Positions 48,827-59,992 of a stretch of 64,000 bases of DNA are shown one piece after another. The stretch is from Ananas comosus (taxonomy: Eukaryota > Streptophyta > Magnoliopsida > Poales > Bromeliaceae): the NCBI RefSeq assembly GCF_001540865.1, contig NC_033622.1:7700584-7764583 (forward strand), read 5' to 3'. The first letter of the stretch is position 1; each line of letters starts with the position of its first letter. Below the pieces are notes generated by a model. The model made no database searches. It had not been told where the DNA came from and saw only the letters and a list, made by a program, of their open reading frames with translations. The position numbers and the translations under genes are program-made.

Positions 48827-51375
48827 TGCAACACACTGGACTTTCGTAAATTGCAAGGTTCAAGTGTTTGAGTTTGGTGTTTCGAGCTTTTCTTACCCTT
48901 GGTTGAGGGTCGTGGATTGTATTCCGAACAAAAAGTTCGAAATCTGAGATTCTGAACAAGTCCTGAGATTTTTACTCTCGGGGACCGGTCCCTGGTGGGA
49001 GAGATCGGTCCCCCACGGAAAGGCAACCGGTCCCCGGCTGGGGAGACCGATTCCCAAAAGCTGGTTTTGCGGGAGGGTCCCGAGGGACCGGTCCCAGCTG
49101 GGAGAGACCGGTCCCACTGGGCGAAAACTGCCCAGTTCGGACTGATGCTTTGGATGAAAAGTAGAGGGACTTTTTAGGATTTTGTTACAATAGAGAGCCT
49201 ATATGGCGCTCTACCTCATTTCTCTTCTCTCAACTCTCCCTACAACTTAGATAGAGAAGAAGAAGAAAAAGGAAAAGGAGAAGAAGGAAGGAAGGAGAAG
49301 AAGAATACCAACAAGTGGACTTGGAGCATCTTTCTCTCCCTCTCTTTTTCCCTTGGGTGCTTGAAGGCTTGGACCTGGAGCTTGCTAAAAAGGAGATCTT
49401 CACTCTTAGGGCTTGGATTGGAGCTTCTCAAGAGGTTAGTTGCTTGTTCCTCCCCTCTAGACCTAGTTTTGGTGGATTTTGGGAGATGAAACCCTAGATT
49501 TGGATTTTAGGGTTTATTTTGAGGCTTTTTGGTTGGAGGCTTTTGGGGCTAATCTAATTGGATTAGAACCTTGGTTTAGGTTCTTTGGAAGAGATTTGAC
49601 TTCCATTTGAGCTTTGATGAGGGATTTCTTCACTATAGGTGAGATTTTGGCCCTTTTGTCTTGTTGGTTAATGATTGAGCTAGTAGTTGTTCGTTTACTT
49701 CTTGTTGCTCACTTTTTGCTGCCTCTAGGATGCTAGGAGCTTAGAGGACATCTTCGTTGGAGCAAACGAAGGGTTGCGCGAAGTTCGGTGGGTTTGACCT
49801 AGCCTACAATATGAGAAATGCTCATATTTGGTGATTTATGCTTCGTAAAGTGGAAATTCATGCATTTTCATGCTAAATGTATTTATTATGAATTTTAGAA
49901 TGCTTAACATCCCTATGTCATGTATAATGAATTTTCAAACCTCTATGCAGTAGAGAGTTGCATGTGAGGCTTATACTAGCATTTGGCATTCTTATGTTGG
50001 ACTTGGGACCATATTTCTTACAATGAAAATGAGCATTGTTTAGTACACTTAAACCTATGCATGTTAGAGACATGAGAGATAGCTAATGCCATAAAGAGGC
50101 ATCGGACTAGACTGTTATGGAAAAATTTGGAGCTAATGTCATAAAGCGGCATTGAGCTCGGGTTATGTGTGAACCTAGTACTAGTGTCATGAAGGGACAT
50201 AGAATGTGGATTGTACTTGGGTTATCATAATGCTTAAGTGTCATAACGAGGCACTAAGCAAGGTGAGTGTTGGGACATCACTTTGAGACATAGAACTAAA
50301 CCGTTGGGTTACTAGTGACTGTTACCATGTTAGAGACATGATGATTGATTACTTGAGACGATGACTTTGCTTGCTTGTCATTTGTGCTCATTCGCGCATG
50401 CTTGTGAGGGTCGCTCCCTACAAGCCGGCACTCCGGAGTTGGCCTACGCGACTTATGCTCGCCCGTGCGGTATACAGAAGCCTACGGAATCGAGATGGAT
50501 AAACTCATTTCCAGAATGGAAATGCTGAAGCTACCACCGACACTTAGGCGGGGCAAGCCAGAGTACACTCGTGTAGGTCCTAAAACAAGATTGAGCTTGG
50601 ACATAAACTCTTAAACATGAATCACTACTAGATAAATCATAATAGTTGGATCACTTGGCATATTTATAGTGTGGCTTTGAGATTTTGGGACATGTAGTAT
50701 ACTTGATAGAATTGCTTTGCATCTTAGTATACTTGGCAGTTATGATGAACATATTCCCCTTGTATTGGCATATTCAATCATGATAGCATCGATACACATC
50801 ATGTTTACATGTGGCATAATAGCATAGCATTTCATACATGCTTTCAATTCAGCAGCTTATTACTATCTATTATTATCGTTACTTACCCCTTTTCTTTGGG
50901 CCTAGTGGTGCATTATGCTGAGGTCAGTAATTGCCCACTGGGAACTATAAATTATAGTTCTCATGCCCTCTGTCTTTTGTTTTTATTTCAAAACATTCCA
51001 CTCCGGGAGAGGCTAGGGACCGCAAAAAGCGTATCGCCACGAGCTTGCTTGTGAGCGAGGGACGTTCGATAGGTGGTCTACCTCTTCTTTGTTTCCTTTT
51101 TGGGAGAGAATGAGAGTTGTACCTTGTATAGAGACCACCCTTTTGTAGTACTTTTGTGATGACTCTTGTACTGACTTTATCTTTTTGTTTAGTAGTTTAC
51201 TTTCTCCTTTCTCTACTTGTTGTTAGTTGTTAGCTGTTAGTAACTCTGATATCTCTAGTGACTTTATTTCTTCTTACTTCCATATCTCTTTTGTTGTAGA
51301 CGCCTTATATGTGCAGGCATATGACGGGTCTGGGCAAACACCGGGCGGGCCTATGCCGGGTCCCCGGGCATGACA
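48827..51375 (+). mobile_element. 5' LTR of the Tekay element
   Basis: Starts TGCAACACAC (partner LTR has TGTAACACAC), ends CCGGGCATGACA. It has the same order of features as the 3' LTR: ACCGGT array 48982-49115, TATA-like CCTATATGGC near 49198, GAA-rich tract 49255-49307, donor at 49639, hairpin array 50086-50255, CTTGT stem-loop 50401-50424, GAACTATAA hairpin 50942-50960. Its acceptor equivalent reads TTTCAAAA, so the splice AG is lost by one change. Confidence 0.9.
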
Positions 51376-51383
51376 GATTAATT

Positions 51384-51395
51384 TAGTATCAGAGC
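51384..51395 (+). other. Primer binding site, tRNA-Met, one mismatch
   Basis: TAGTATCAGAGC, one G-to-A change from the canonical TGGTATCAGAGC, eight bases after the LTR end. Confidence 0.75.
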
Positions 51396-51715
51396 CTAGG
51401 GTTGAGTCTTAGAGGACCTAATAAACCTTAGGCCGATTGGACTATAGGAAATAGGCTCGTGAGAGACGAGGTCTATTTGATTTGTGAGCGAAAGTGATTT
51501 GATTGGATATCTTGACAACTCTGAAAAGTTGGAGTTTGACTGAAGTATATGGCTTCTAACTTCGCGGAGGGTTACGTTGGCGGCCGACAACGTAACATCG
51601 GGAGTTAGTAGTGAAGAATGCTTTCTTACTTTCGTATGATTTGGGGTCCAGTTATCTTGAGTGGGGTTGCGATAGCGCGGATTACTAACTTGCGCTTTTA
51701 TGCTTTGTATTGACG

Positions 51716-53172
51716 ATGCCGATTACACGCTCCCAATCTGCTGGAGCGGATGATGCGGCTCACCTCAAGAAGGTCAAGACCTCCGCTACTTCCGGATCTA
51801 GGGAGGTCCGCGACTTGAGGTCTCAACTTGCGGGCCTCACTGATCTTGTGGCACAGCAGGCGGCGGCGGCGGCGGCGCAGCGACAGGCCGAGGTGGCTCA
51901 GCGGCAGGAGGCACGGATGAAGTATCTCGAAGACCTCTTGCTACAGCAGGCGGCAGCTTCTAGGGAGACTCAGGTTCCCACACCGCCAGCACCCATCGTG
52001 GATGTTGCGCCGAGGGCGTAGTCCCCCGCGCCCAGTTCTTCACGTGCGGCACCTGCGACCGCACCACGGGAGGAGGTGGTTGCAGCACCACCGGTTCAGA
52101 TACCTGCAGCGAGGGCAACTTTTCCCGTAATGGCCGATGGAACCGAGCGGGACCGGCTTATGGATCGTCTCGGCGAGTTCAGGAGGTGTAACCCCAGGAT
52201 CTTCGACGGGGAGAAAGTCGACCACTGGATAGTAGAGAAGTGGTTGATGCATATGGAGAAGCTCTTCCGCGACACATTCGTGGAGGAGAGGGACAGAGTA
52301 TGGCTCGCCACACACTTCTTGGACGGCGAGGCCTACCGTTGGTGGTTGGATATCCAGGACAACCCCAACACTGATCTTGCAGCGATTTCGTGGAAGAAGT
52401 TCAAGGAGCTTCTTCTAGCGCACTACTTCCCTACTAGTGTCAAGAGGAGGATAAAGCAGGATTTGCGCAGCTTGCGCCAGGAGGAGCGGACCGTAGCCGA
52501 GTACGAGAGGGAGTTTTTTCGGCTACTCCACTGTGTACCCTTCGTAGTGCGCGATGACGAGGACAAGGCCCGCATTTTTTAGCGTGGATTACGGCCTTCG
52601 ATCTTTCGGTTGGTGCAGTCCTCCAACCTCCAAACCTACCGGGAGGTTGTGAACCGCGCGCTTATCGTGGAGAGCGACGCGGTGGAGCTCCAGGAGCATC
52701 GCGAGAGTTTGGAAAAGGAAAGGCAAGAGGCCCGCGGCGGAGGGTGCGAGTTAGGCGCACTCACGGAGGCCGCCGAGGCACCCTAGAAGTCGGAGCCAGT
52801 CGCGTGGACGTGGCCAGTCTACTCAGCGAGGAGGACCTGATCGACGCCAGGCTCCGCGCTGCGTGATCTGCGGTGGTCCCCATTTTATACGGCAGTGTTC
52901 ACGCAGTCGGGGCAGGTGCTACTTGTGTGGCCAGGAGGGCCACTTCCAGTCGGACTGCCCGAGGGGTCCAGCACCAGCGCCATCTTCGGCATCTACATCA
53001 GCATCACCAGGTCCCAGCCAGGGGACGCTTTCTGCTCACCAGCAGGCCGGACGGCCACCTGCACCGAGGCAGGCGGAGGGGTCACGACAGGCCCTAAGTG
53101 GGCGCATGTATGTACCCCAGACGGAGGAGGCGGCAGCAGCTGAGAATGTGGTTGCAGGTATCATTTTACTTT
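51716..53172 (+). pseudogene. Tekay Gag, copy 1, disrupted
   Basis: From MPITRSQSAGADDAAHLKKV (ATG at 51716), through a Gln/Ala-rich coiled-coil-like segment, to the capsid-type FRRCNPRIFDGEKVDHWIVE, WLMHMEKLF, DGEAYRWWLD and LRQEERTVAEYEREFFRLLH. A zinc knuckle pair follows in another frame: CVICGGPHFIRQC and CYLCGQEGHFQSDC. TAG interrupts at 52019 (Gln expected) and 52580. The sequence ends at a single N (53173) in the middle of the segment leading into protease. Confidence 0.85.
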
Positions 53173-53173
53173 N

Positions 53174-55200
53174 TACGTTGGCGGCCGACAACGTAACATC
53201 GGGAGTTAGTAGTGAAGAATGCTTTCTTACTTTCGTATGATTTGGGGTCCAGTTATCTTGAGTGGGGTTGCGATAGCGCGGATTACTAACTTGTGCTTTT
53301 ATGCTTTGTATTGACGATGCCGATTACACGCTCCCAATCTGCTGGAGCGGATGATGCGGCGCACCTCAAGAAGGTCAAGACCTCCGCTACTTCCGGATCT
53401 AGTGAGGTCCGCGACTTGAGGTCTCAACTTGCGGGCCTCACTGATCTTGTGGCACAGCAGGCGGCGGCGGCGGCGGCGCAGCGACAGGCCGAGGTGGCTC
53501 AGCGGCAGGAGGCACGGATGAAGTATCTGGAAGACCTCTTGCTACAGTAGGCGGCAGCTTCTAGGGAGACTCAGGTTCCCACACCGCCAGCACCCATCAT
53601 GGATGTTGCGCCGAGGGCGTAGTCCCCCGCGCCCAGTTCTTCACGTGCGGCACCTGCGACCGCACCACGGGAGGAGGTGGTTGCAGCACCACCAGTTCAG
53701 ATACCTGCAGCGAGGGCAACTTTTCCCGTGATGGCCGAGGGAACCGAGCGGGACCGGCTTATGGATCGTCTCAGCGAGTTCAGGAGGTGTAACCCCAGGA
53801 TCTTCGACGGGGAGAAAGTCGACCACTGGATAGTAGAGAAGTGGTTGATGCATATGGAGAAGCTCTTCCGCGACACATTCGTGGAGGAGAGGGACAGAGT
53901 TTGGCTCACCACTCACCACTTGGACGGCGAGGCCTACCGCTGGTGGTTGGATTTCCAGGAGCACCCCAGCACTGACTTGGCATCTATCACCTGGACGAGG
54001 TTCAAGGAGCTTCTGTTGGCGCACTACTTCCCGACCAGCGTCAAGCGGAAGATGGAACAGGATCTGCGCAACTTGCGCCAAGGCGACCGGACCGTAGCCG
54101 AGTACGAGAGGGAGTTTTCTCGGCTTCTGCATTGCGTGCCTTTCGTCGTGCGGGATGACGAGGACAAGGCCCGCATCTTCGAGCGAGGGTTACGACCGTC
54201 GATTTTTCGGTTTGTGCAATCCTCTAACCTCCAAACCTACCGGGAGGTGGTGGATTGCGCGCTCATCGTGGAGAGTGGCGCGACAGAGTTCCAGGAGCAG
54301 CGTGAGGCTAGGGACAGAGGGAAGGCCAAGAGGCCTGCGGCCGAGGGTGCGAGCCAGACGCACTCTAGGAGGTCGCCGAAGCATTCGAGGAGCCAGCAGC
54401 GTGGACGTGGCTCGGCAACTCACCCAGGAGGTCCTGACCGACGCCGATCTCCCCAGTGCGTGATCTGTGGTGGCCCCCACATTCCACCGCAGTGCCCGCA
54501 GCGGGGAGGGAGGTGTTTCCAGTGTGGCTAGGAGGGCCACTTTCAGACCGAGTGCCTGAGGGGATCTTCACCGGCACCGTCGACTGCATCGGCACCGGCT
54601 CTACCAGCCGCCGGCCAGGGGACTTCATCGGCACAGTATCAGCCTGGGCGTCCACCCGTCCAGCGCCAGAACGAGGGATCTCGACAGGCCCCGAGTGGGC
54701 GCATGTACGCCGCTCAGACCGAGGAGGCGGCAGCAGCCGAGGATGTGGTTGCAGGTATTATTTTACTTGATGGCATTAGAGTTCGTGCTTTATTCGATAC
54801 CGGTGCATCGCATTCATTCATAGATCGGCTGTTTGCCAAGTTGCATGGCATCCCCTTGGTTTTCTTGTTGCATACGGGACATGTTGTTGTACCCGACCAC
54901 GTTTTGGATATTAGAGAGTATAGCCCCAGTTGCCCTGTTCGGGTAGAAAATTGGATTATGCCTGTAGATTTACTAGCTTTGCGCAAGCTGGGGGATTTTG
55001 ATGTGGTCTTGGGCATGGATTGGTTGACCAAGTATTATGCCACGATTGATTCCAAGAATCGCACGGTTACTTTTAGAGAACCGAGACAGACCGCGGTGGT
55101 ATTTTGTGGATGCCAGAGTTCGCTGTTTGCGATGACGATCAGCTCGTCTCGAGCGAGGCAGCTGATTAGTAGAGGTTGCGTAGCCTATTTGGCTAGTGTG
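53174..55200 (+). pseudogene. Tekay gag-protease, inserted second copy between single Ns
   Basis: Repeats the element from the leader (equivalent to 51573) to the end of protease. Gag is mostly open in one frame from ATG 53317, with TAG at 53548, 53620 and 54529. The zinc knuckles are CVICGGPHIPPQC and CFQCG-stop-EGHFQTEC. Protease has ALFDTGASHSFID with the DTG active site and DVVLGMDWL. It is flanked by single Ns at 53173 and 55201. The sequences outside those Ns overlap each other by 72 bp with one mismatch, so this block is probably a paralogous contig placed in a false gap. Confidence 0.8.
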
Positions 55201-55201
55201 N

Positions 55202-55635
55202 GGCGCATGTATGCACCCCAGACGGAGGAGGCGGCAGCAGCTGAGAATGTGGTTGCAGGTATCATTTTACTTTAAGGTATTCGAGTTCGTGTATTATTTG
55301 ATACCGGTGCATCGCATTCATTCATAGATCGGCTATTTGCCGAGTTGCATGGCATCCCGCTTATTTTCCTATTGCATCAGGGACGTGTTGTTGTTCCCGA
55401 CCATTCCTTGGACATTAGAGAGATTTGCCCTAGTTGCCCTGTTCGAGTAGGGGATTGGATCATGCCCGCGGATTTATTTGCTTTGCGCAAACTTGGAGAA
55501 TTTGATGTGGTTTTGGGCATGGATTCGTTAACCAAGTACTACGCCACTATCGATTGCAAGAATCGAACGGTGACGTTTAGAGAGCCAGGGCAGACGGAGG
55601 TCGTTTATCGAGGATGCTAGAGTTCGCTATTTGCG
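55202..55635 (+). pseudogene. Tekay protease of the main copy
   Basis: Reads on from copy 1: VLFDTGASHSFIDRLFAELH, then VVPDHSLDIREICPSCPVRV and FDVVLGMDSLTKYYATID. The aspartic protease motif DTGAS is intact. Stops occur near 55275 and at GC-stop-SSLF (55618), where the second copy has Gln. Confidence 0.85.
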
Positions 55636-56766
55636 ATGACAATTAGCTCCTCTCGAGCTAGACAGTTGATCAGCAGAGGCTGCGTAGCATACTTGGCTAC
55701 TGTTGTGTTGCGGGATGAAACCGACGCCCCTAGGATTGAGGACATCCCCGTCGTGCGGGAGTTTGGGGATGTGTTTCCAGCGGAGCTACCAGGCATGCCA
55801 CCGGATAGGGAGATTGAGTTTGTTGTAGATCTCGTCCCCGGGACTACTACAATCTCAAAAGCGCCCTACAGGATGGCACCAGTGGAATTGAAAGAGCTAA
55901 AGGCACAGTTGCAAGACCTTTTGGATAAGGGTTTTGTGCGACCGAGTGTGTCACCTTGGGGAGCACCGATCTTATTTATTAAGAAGAAGGACAAGTCACT
56001 TCGCCTGTATGTGGACTATTGTGAACTTAATAAAGTCACGATCAAGAACAAGTACCCGTTGCCAAGGATTGATGATCTGTTTGATCAACTGTAAGGATCG
56101 AGTGTTTATTTCAAGATCGACTTGCAGTCGGGATATCACCAGTTAAAGATCAAGTCTGAGGATGTGTCAAAGATGGCTTTTAGAACACGGTATGGACATT
56201 ACGAGTTTACTATTATGCCGTTTGGGCTTACTAATGCCCCGGCAGCTTTCATGGATTTAATGAACCGTGTGTTTAAGCTTTACTTAGACAGATTCGTCGT
56301 GGGGTTCATCGATGACATTTTGGTCTATTCCCGAAGTGTTGCGGATCAAGAGAAATACTTGAGACTTGTACTTTAAGTGCTTCGCGAAAAGAAACTCTTC
56401 GCCAAGTTGAAGAAGTGTGAGTTTTGGCTTAGAGAGGTGGCGTTTTTGGGCCATTTGATTTCAGAAGCAGATATAGCTATGGATCCGAGAAAAATTGAGA
56501 CTATCAAGGATTGGCCGAGGCCGACGAGTGTTACTGAGATAAGGAGCTTTATTGGCTTGGCCGGCTATTACCGGAGGTTTGTTGAGGGATTTGCAAGGTT
56601 ATCTACTCCCCTCACGAGGCTCACGCATAAAGGCACCAAGTTTATTTGGAATGATGCGTGTGAAAGAAGCTTTCAAGAGTTAAAGCAGAGATTGACTACC
56701 ACCCCGATCCTAATCTTGCCGACTGCTGGAGCGGGGTATGTGATTTATAGCGATACTTCCTTTTAA
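55636..56766 (+). pseudogene. Tekay reverse transcriptase
   Basis: [40 protein letters not shown], then [20 protein letters not shown]. Next come [33 protein letters not shown] and the catalytic FIDDILVYS. The connection region [20 protein letters not shown] and [16 protein letters not shown] follows. TAA replaces Gln after LFDQL (56092) and after LRLVL (56374). A frameshift near 56766 separates it from RNase H. Catalytic residues themselves are conserved. Confidence 0.9.
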
Positions 56767-57480
56767 TGGATTGGGCTGTGTTTTGATGCAGGACGGAAAG
56801 ATGATCGCGTATGCTTCTCGCCAATTGAAGGATTACGAGAGGAATTACCCTACTCACGACTTGGAGTTGGCGGCCGTAGTCTTTACTTTGAAGCTATGGC
56901 GCCATTATCTTTATGGTGAGCGGTGTGAAGTATATACGCATCACAAGAGCTTAAAGTATTTATTCACTCAGAAGAATTTGAACTTGAGGCAGCATAGATG
57001 GTTGGAGCTCCTCAAGGACTATGATTTGACAATCCTGTACCACCCAGGCAAGGCTAACGTGGTGGCGGATGCGCTAAATAGGAAATCGACGAAAAACTTA
57101 GCGATGCTTGTCGTTACTCAACCGTCGTTGATCGAGTAGATGAAGCGGTTGGAATTGGAGGTGGTGGCTCCTGATACACCTTTGAGATTGATGACCTTGG
57201 CGGTGCAACCTACACTTTTGGAACGGATCAAGGAACGGCAAACTCGCTATGTGGAGTTGCAAAAGATTAGAACTAATATGGTAGATGGTTGCACCGGTGA
57301 CTTCACTGAGGACAGTGTCGGATTGATGCGTTTCCGCGGACGGGTTTGTGTACCGGCGGAATCGGCACTTAGAGAGAAAATCCTTCAAGAAGCACACCGA
57401 GCGCCTTACGCTATACATCCGGGAGGCACCAAGATGTACCAGGACTTAAAGTTCCTTTACTGGTAGCCCGGGATTAAGAA
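56767..57480 (+). pseudogene. Tekay RNase H and linker
   Basis: [60 protein letters not shown] and [17 protein letters not shown] are typical. [11 protein letters not shown] carries His where the family has a conserved Asp (TDHKSLKY), which should impair activity. TAG replaces Gln at IE-stop-MKR (57137). It leads into the integrase HHCC domain (HRAPYAIHPGG). Confidence 0.85.
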
Positions 57481-58667
57481 GGACGTTGGTGAGTTTATTG
57501 CGAGATGTCTAACTTGCCAACAAGTTAAAGCTGAGCACCGAGTTCCTGCGGGAAAGTTGCAGAGCTTACCGATTCCGGTATGAAAGTGGGAGAAGATCAC
57601 TATGGACTTCGTGATGGGATTGTCCCGCTCACACGCCGGGCATGACGCTATTTGGGTGATCATGGATAGGTTGACGAAATTGGCACATTTCATACCTATC
57701 CACACTACTTGGATTTGTGAGAGACTCGCACAGGTATATTTGAATGAGATAGCGCGACTGCACGGGGTACCTACTTCTATAGTATCAGATCAAGATCCCC
57801 GTTTCATGTCTCATTTCTGGAGGAGTCTACAGGATGCTTTGGGTACGCGCTTGGACTTCAGTATCGCCTTTCGCCCATAGAGTGACAGGCAGTTAGAGCG
57901 CACCATACAGACTCTTGAGGATATGCTTCGAGCTTGCGTGATAGACTTCCGGGGATGATGGTCGCAGCATCTACCGATGGCGGAGTTTGCTTATAATAAT
58001 AATTATCAAGCAAGCATCAAGATGGCACCTTTCGAGACACTCTATGGACGGAAGTGTAGATCACCACTTCACTGGAGTGAAGTAGGCGAGAGATTGGCCT
58101 TAGGCTCTCTCGGCCTTAGGCCCTGATGTGCTCCAGGAAGTAGAGGACAAGGTTCACATTGCCCGAGAGCGACTGTTGATAGCCCAGAGTAGGCAAAAGA
58201 GTTATGCAGATAAGCGTCGACGAGACTTAGAGTTTCAGATTGGAGATAATGTGTTCTTGAAAGTCTCGCCGACTCGAGGGATTAGAAGATTTGGAATCCG
58301 GGGTAAGTTGAGCCCCCGATTTGTTGGACCGTATGAGATTTTGGAACGTGTAGGCCCAGTGGCGTATCGACTTGCTCTACCACCGAACCTATCAGGTGTA
58401 CACAACGTCTTTCATGTGTCGGTCCTTCGGAAGTACATCCATGATCCGGCTCATGTGCTTGATGCAACGCCATTGGAGCTGAGGGAGGATTTGAGTTTCG
58501 AGGAGCAGCCTGTGAGGATCTTAGCTCGTGAGGTGAAGAGGCTGCGAAACCGCGAGATCCCCTACGTGAAGGTTCTTTAGAGCAACCACGAGGAGCGCGA
58601 GGCCACGTGGGAGTTAGAGAGCGCACTGCAGGAGCGCTATCCCCATCTTTTTCAGATGGAGGCTTGA
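57400..58667 (+). pseudogene. Tekay integrase with C-terminal chromodomain-like tail
   Basis: HHCC: H...H in AHRAPYAIHPGG and CLTCQQVK. Catalytic core: MDFVMGLSRSHAGHD, IVSDQDPRFMSHFWRSLQ, and Glu in LERTIQTLEDML, so the DDE triad is kept. GPY/F-type region: RFVGPYEILERVGPVAYRLA. LPPNLSGVHNVFHVSVLRKY and the tail SNHEEREATWELESAL follow, with the final stop at 58665. TAG/TGA replace Trp at LYW-stop-PG, IPV-stop-KWEKI and VL-stop-SNHE, and Gln at RP-stop-SDRQ. A frameshift lies between 57960 and 58128. Confidence 0.88.
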
Positions 58668-58704
58668 GGTACTTTGCTTTTCGAGTTTCGTGGACGAAAC
58701 TCCT

Positions 58705-58720
58705 TTTTAGGAGGGGTGAA
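58705..58720 (+). other. Polypurine tract before the 3' LTR
   Basis: TTTTTAGGAGGGGTGAA region directly adjoining the LTR start TGTAACACAC; primer for plus-strand synthesis. Confidence 0.75.
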
Positions 58721-58874
58721 TGTAACACACTGGATTTTCGCAAATTGCAAGGTTCAAGTGTTTGGGTTTGGTGTTTCGAGCTTTTCCCACTCTTAGTGGA
58801 GGGTCGTGGATTGTATTCCGACCAAAAAGTTCGAAATCTGAGTTTATGAACAAGTCCTGAGATTTTTACTCTCG

Positions 58875-59015
58875 GGGACCGGTCCCTGGTGGGAGAGACC
58901 GGTCCCCCACTGCGAGGCAACCGGTCCCCGGCTGGGGAGACCGGTTCCCGAGAGCTGGTTTTGCAGGAGGGTCCCGAGGGACCGGTCCCAGCTGGGAGAG
59001 ACCGGTCTCTCTGGG
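58875..59015. repeat. ACCGGT array in LTR U3 (Tekay version)
   Basis: GGGACCGGTCCC-like palindromes at about 58876 and 58978 and half-forms (GAGACCGGTC, CAACCGGTCC) at about 58905, 58918, 58938 and 59000. The array is 155-295 bp from the LTR start and 80-220 bp upstream of the TATA-like box. Confidence 0.8.
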
Positions 59016-59092
59016 CGAAAACTGCCCAGTTCGGGCTGATGCTTTGGATGAAAAGTAGAGAGACTTTTCTGGATTTTGTTACAATAGAGAGC

Positions 59093-59099
59093 CTATATG
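59093..59099 (+). promoter_or_regulatory. TATA-like box of the LTR
   Basis: CCTATATGG lies downstream of the ACCGGT array and upstream of the GAA-rich leader. The same motif in the same place occurs at 33999 and 49198. Promoter function is inferred from position. Confidence 0.4.
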
Positions 59100-59160
59100 G
59101 CCACTCCACCTTCTCTCTCCCTCATTTCTCTTCTCTCAACTCTCCCTACAACTTAGATAG

Positions 59161-59213
59161 AGAAGGAGAAGAAGAAGGAAAAGGAGAAGAAGGAAGGAAG
59201 GAGAAGAAGAAGA
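59161..59213 (+). repeat. GAA/GGA-rich purine tract in LTR leader
   Basis: Almost pure purine (GAAGAAGGAAAAGGAGAAG and similar) just after the TATA-like box. Equivalents are at 34060-34130, 49255-49307 and, reversed, 47307-47375. Confidence 0.75.
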
Positions 59214-59992
59214 CCAACAAGTGGACTTGGAGCATCTTTCTCTCCCTCGCTTCTTCCCTTGGGTGCTTGAAAGCTTGGACTTGGAGCTTGCTAAAGAGGA
59301 GATCTTCACTCTTGGGGCTTGGATTGGAGCTTCTCAAGAGATTAGTTGCTTGTTCCTCCCCTCTATACCTAGTTTTAGTGGATTTTGGGAGATGAAACCC
59401 TAGATTTGGATTTTAGGGTTCATTTTGGAGCTTTTTGGTTTGAGGCTTTTGGGGCTAATCTAATTGGATTAGAACCTTGGTTTAGGTCGCTTTGGAAGGA
59501 ATTTGACTTCCATTTGAGCTTTGATGAGGGATTTCTTCACTATAGGTGAGATTTTGGCCATTTTGTTTTGTTGGTTAATGATTGAGCTAGTAGTTATTCG
59601 TTTACTTCTTGTAGCTCACTTTTTGATACCTCTAGGGTGCTAGGAGCTTAGTGGACATCTTCGTTCGAGCAAACGAAGGATTGCGCGAAGTTCGGTGGGT
59701 TTGACCTAGCCTACAATATGAGAAATGCTCATATTTGGTGATTTATGCTTCGTAAAGTGGAAATTCATGTATTTTCATGCTAAATGTATTTATTGTGAAT
59801 TTTAGAATGCTTAACATCCCTATGTCATGTATAATGAATTTTCGAACCTCTATGTAGTAGAGAGTTGCATGTGAGGCTTATACTAGCATTTGGTATTCTT
59901 ATGCTGAACTTGGGACTATATTTCTTACAATGAAAATGAGCATTGTTTAGTACACTTAAACCTATGCATGTTAGAGACATGAGAGATAGCTA

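Noticed and set aside
52863..53240. Zinc-knuckle protein as a separate host gene
   Set aside because: It is the frameshifted nucleocapsid part of Tekay Gag and runs across the single N at 53173.
58282..59109. 275-residue minus-strand frame
   Set aside because: Antisense to the end of Tekay integrase and the LTR; a shadow of those features.
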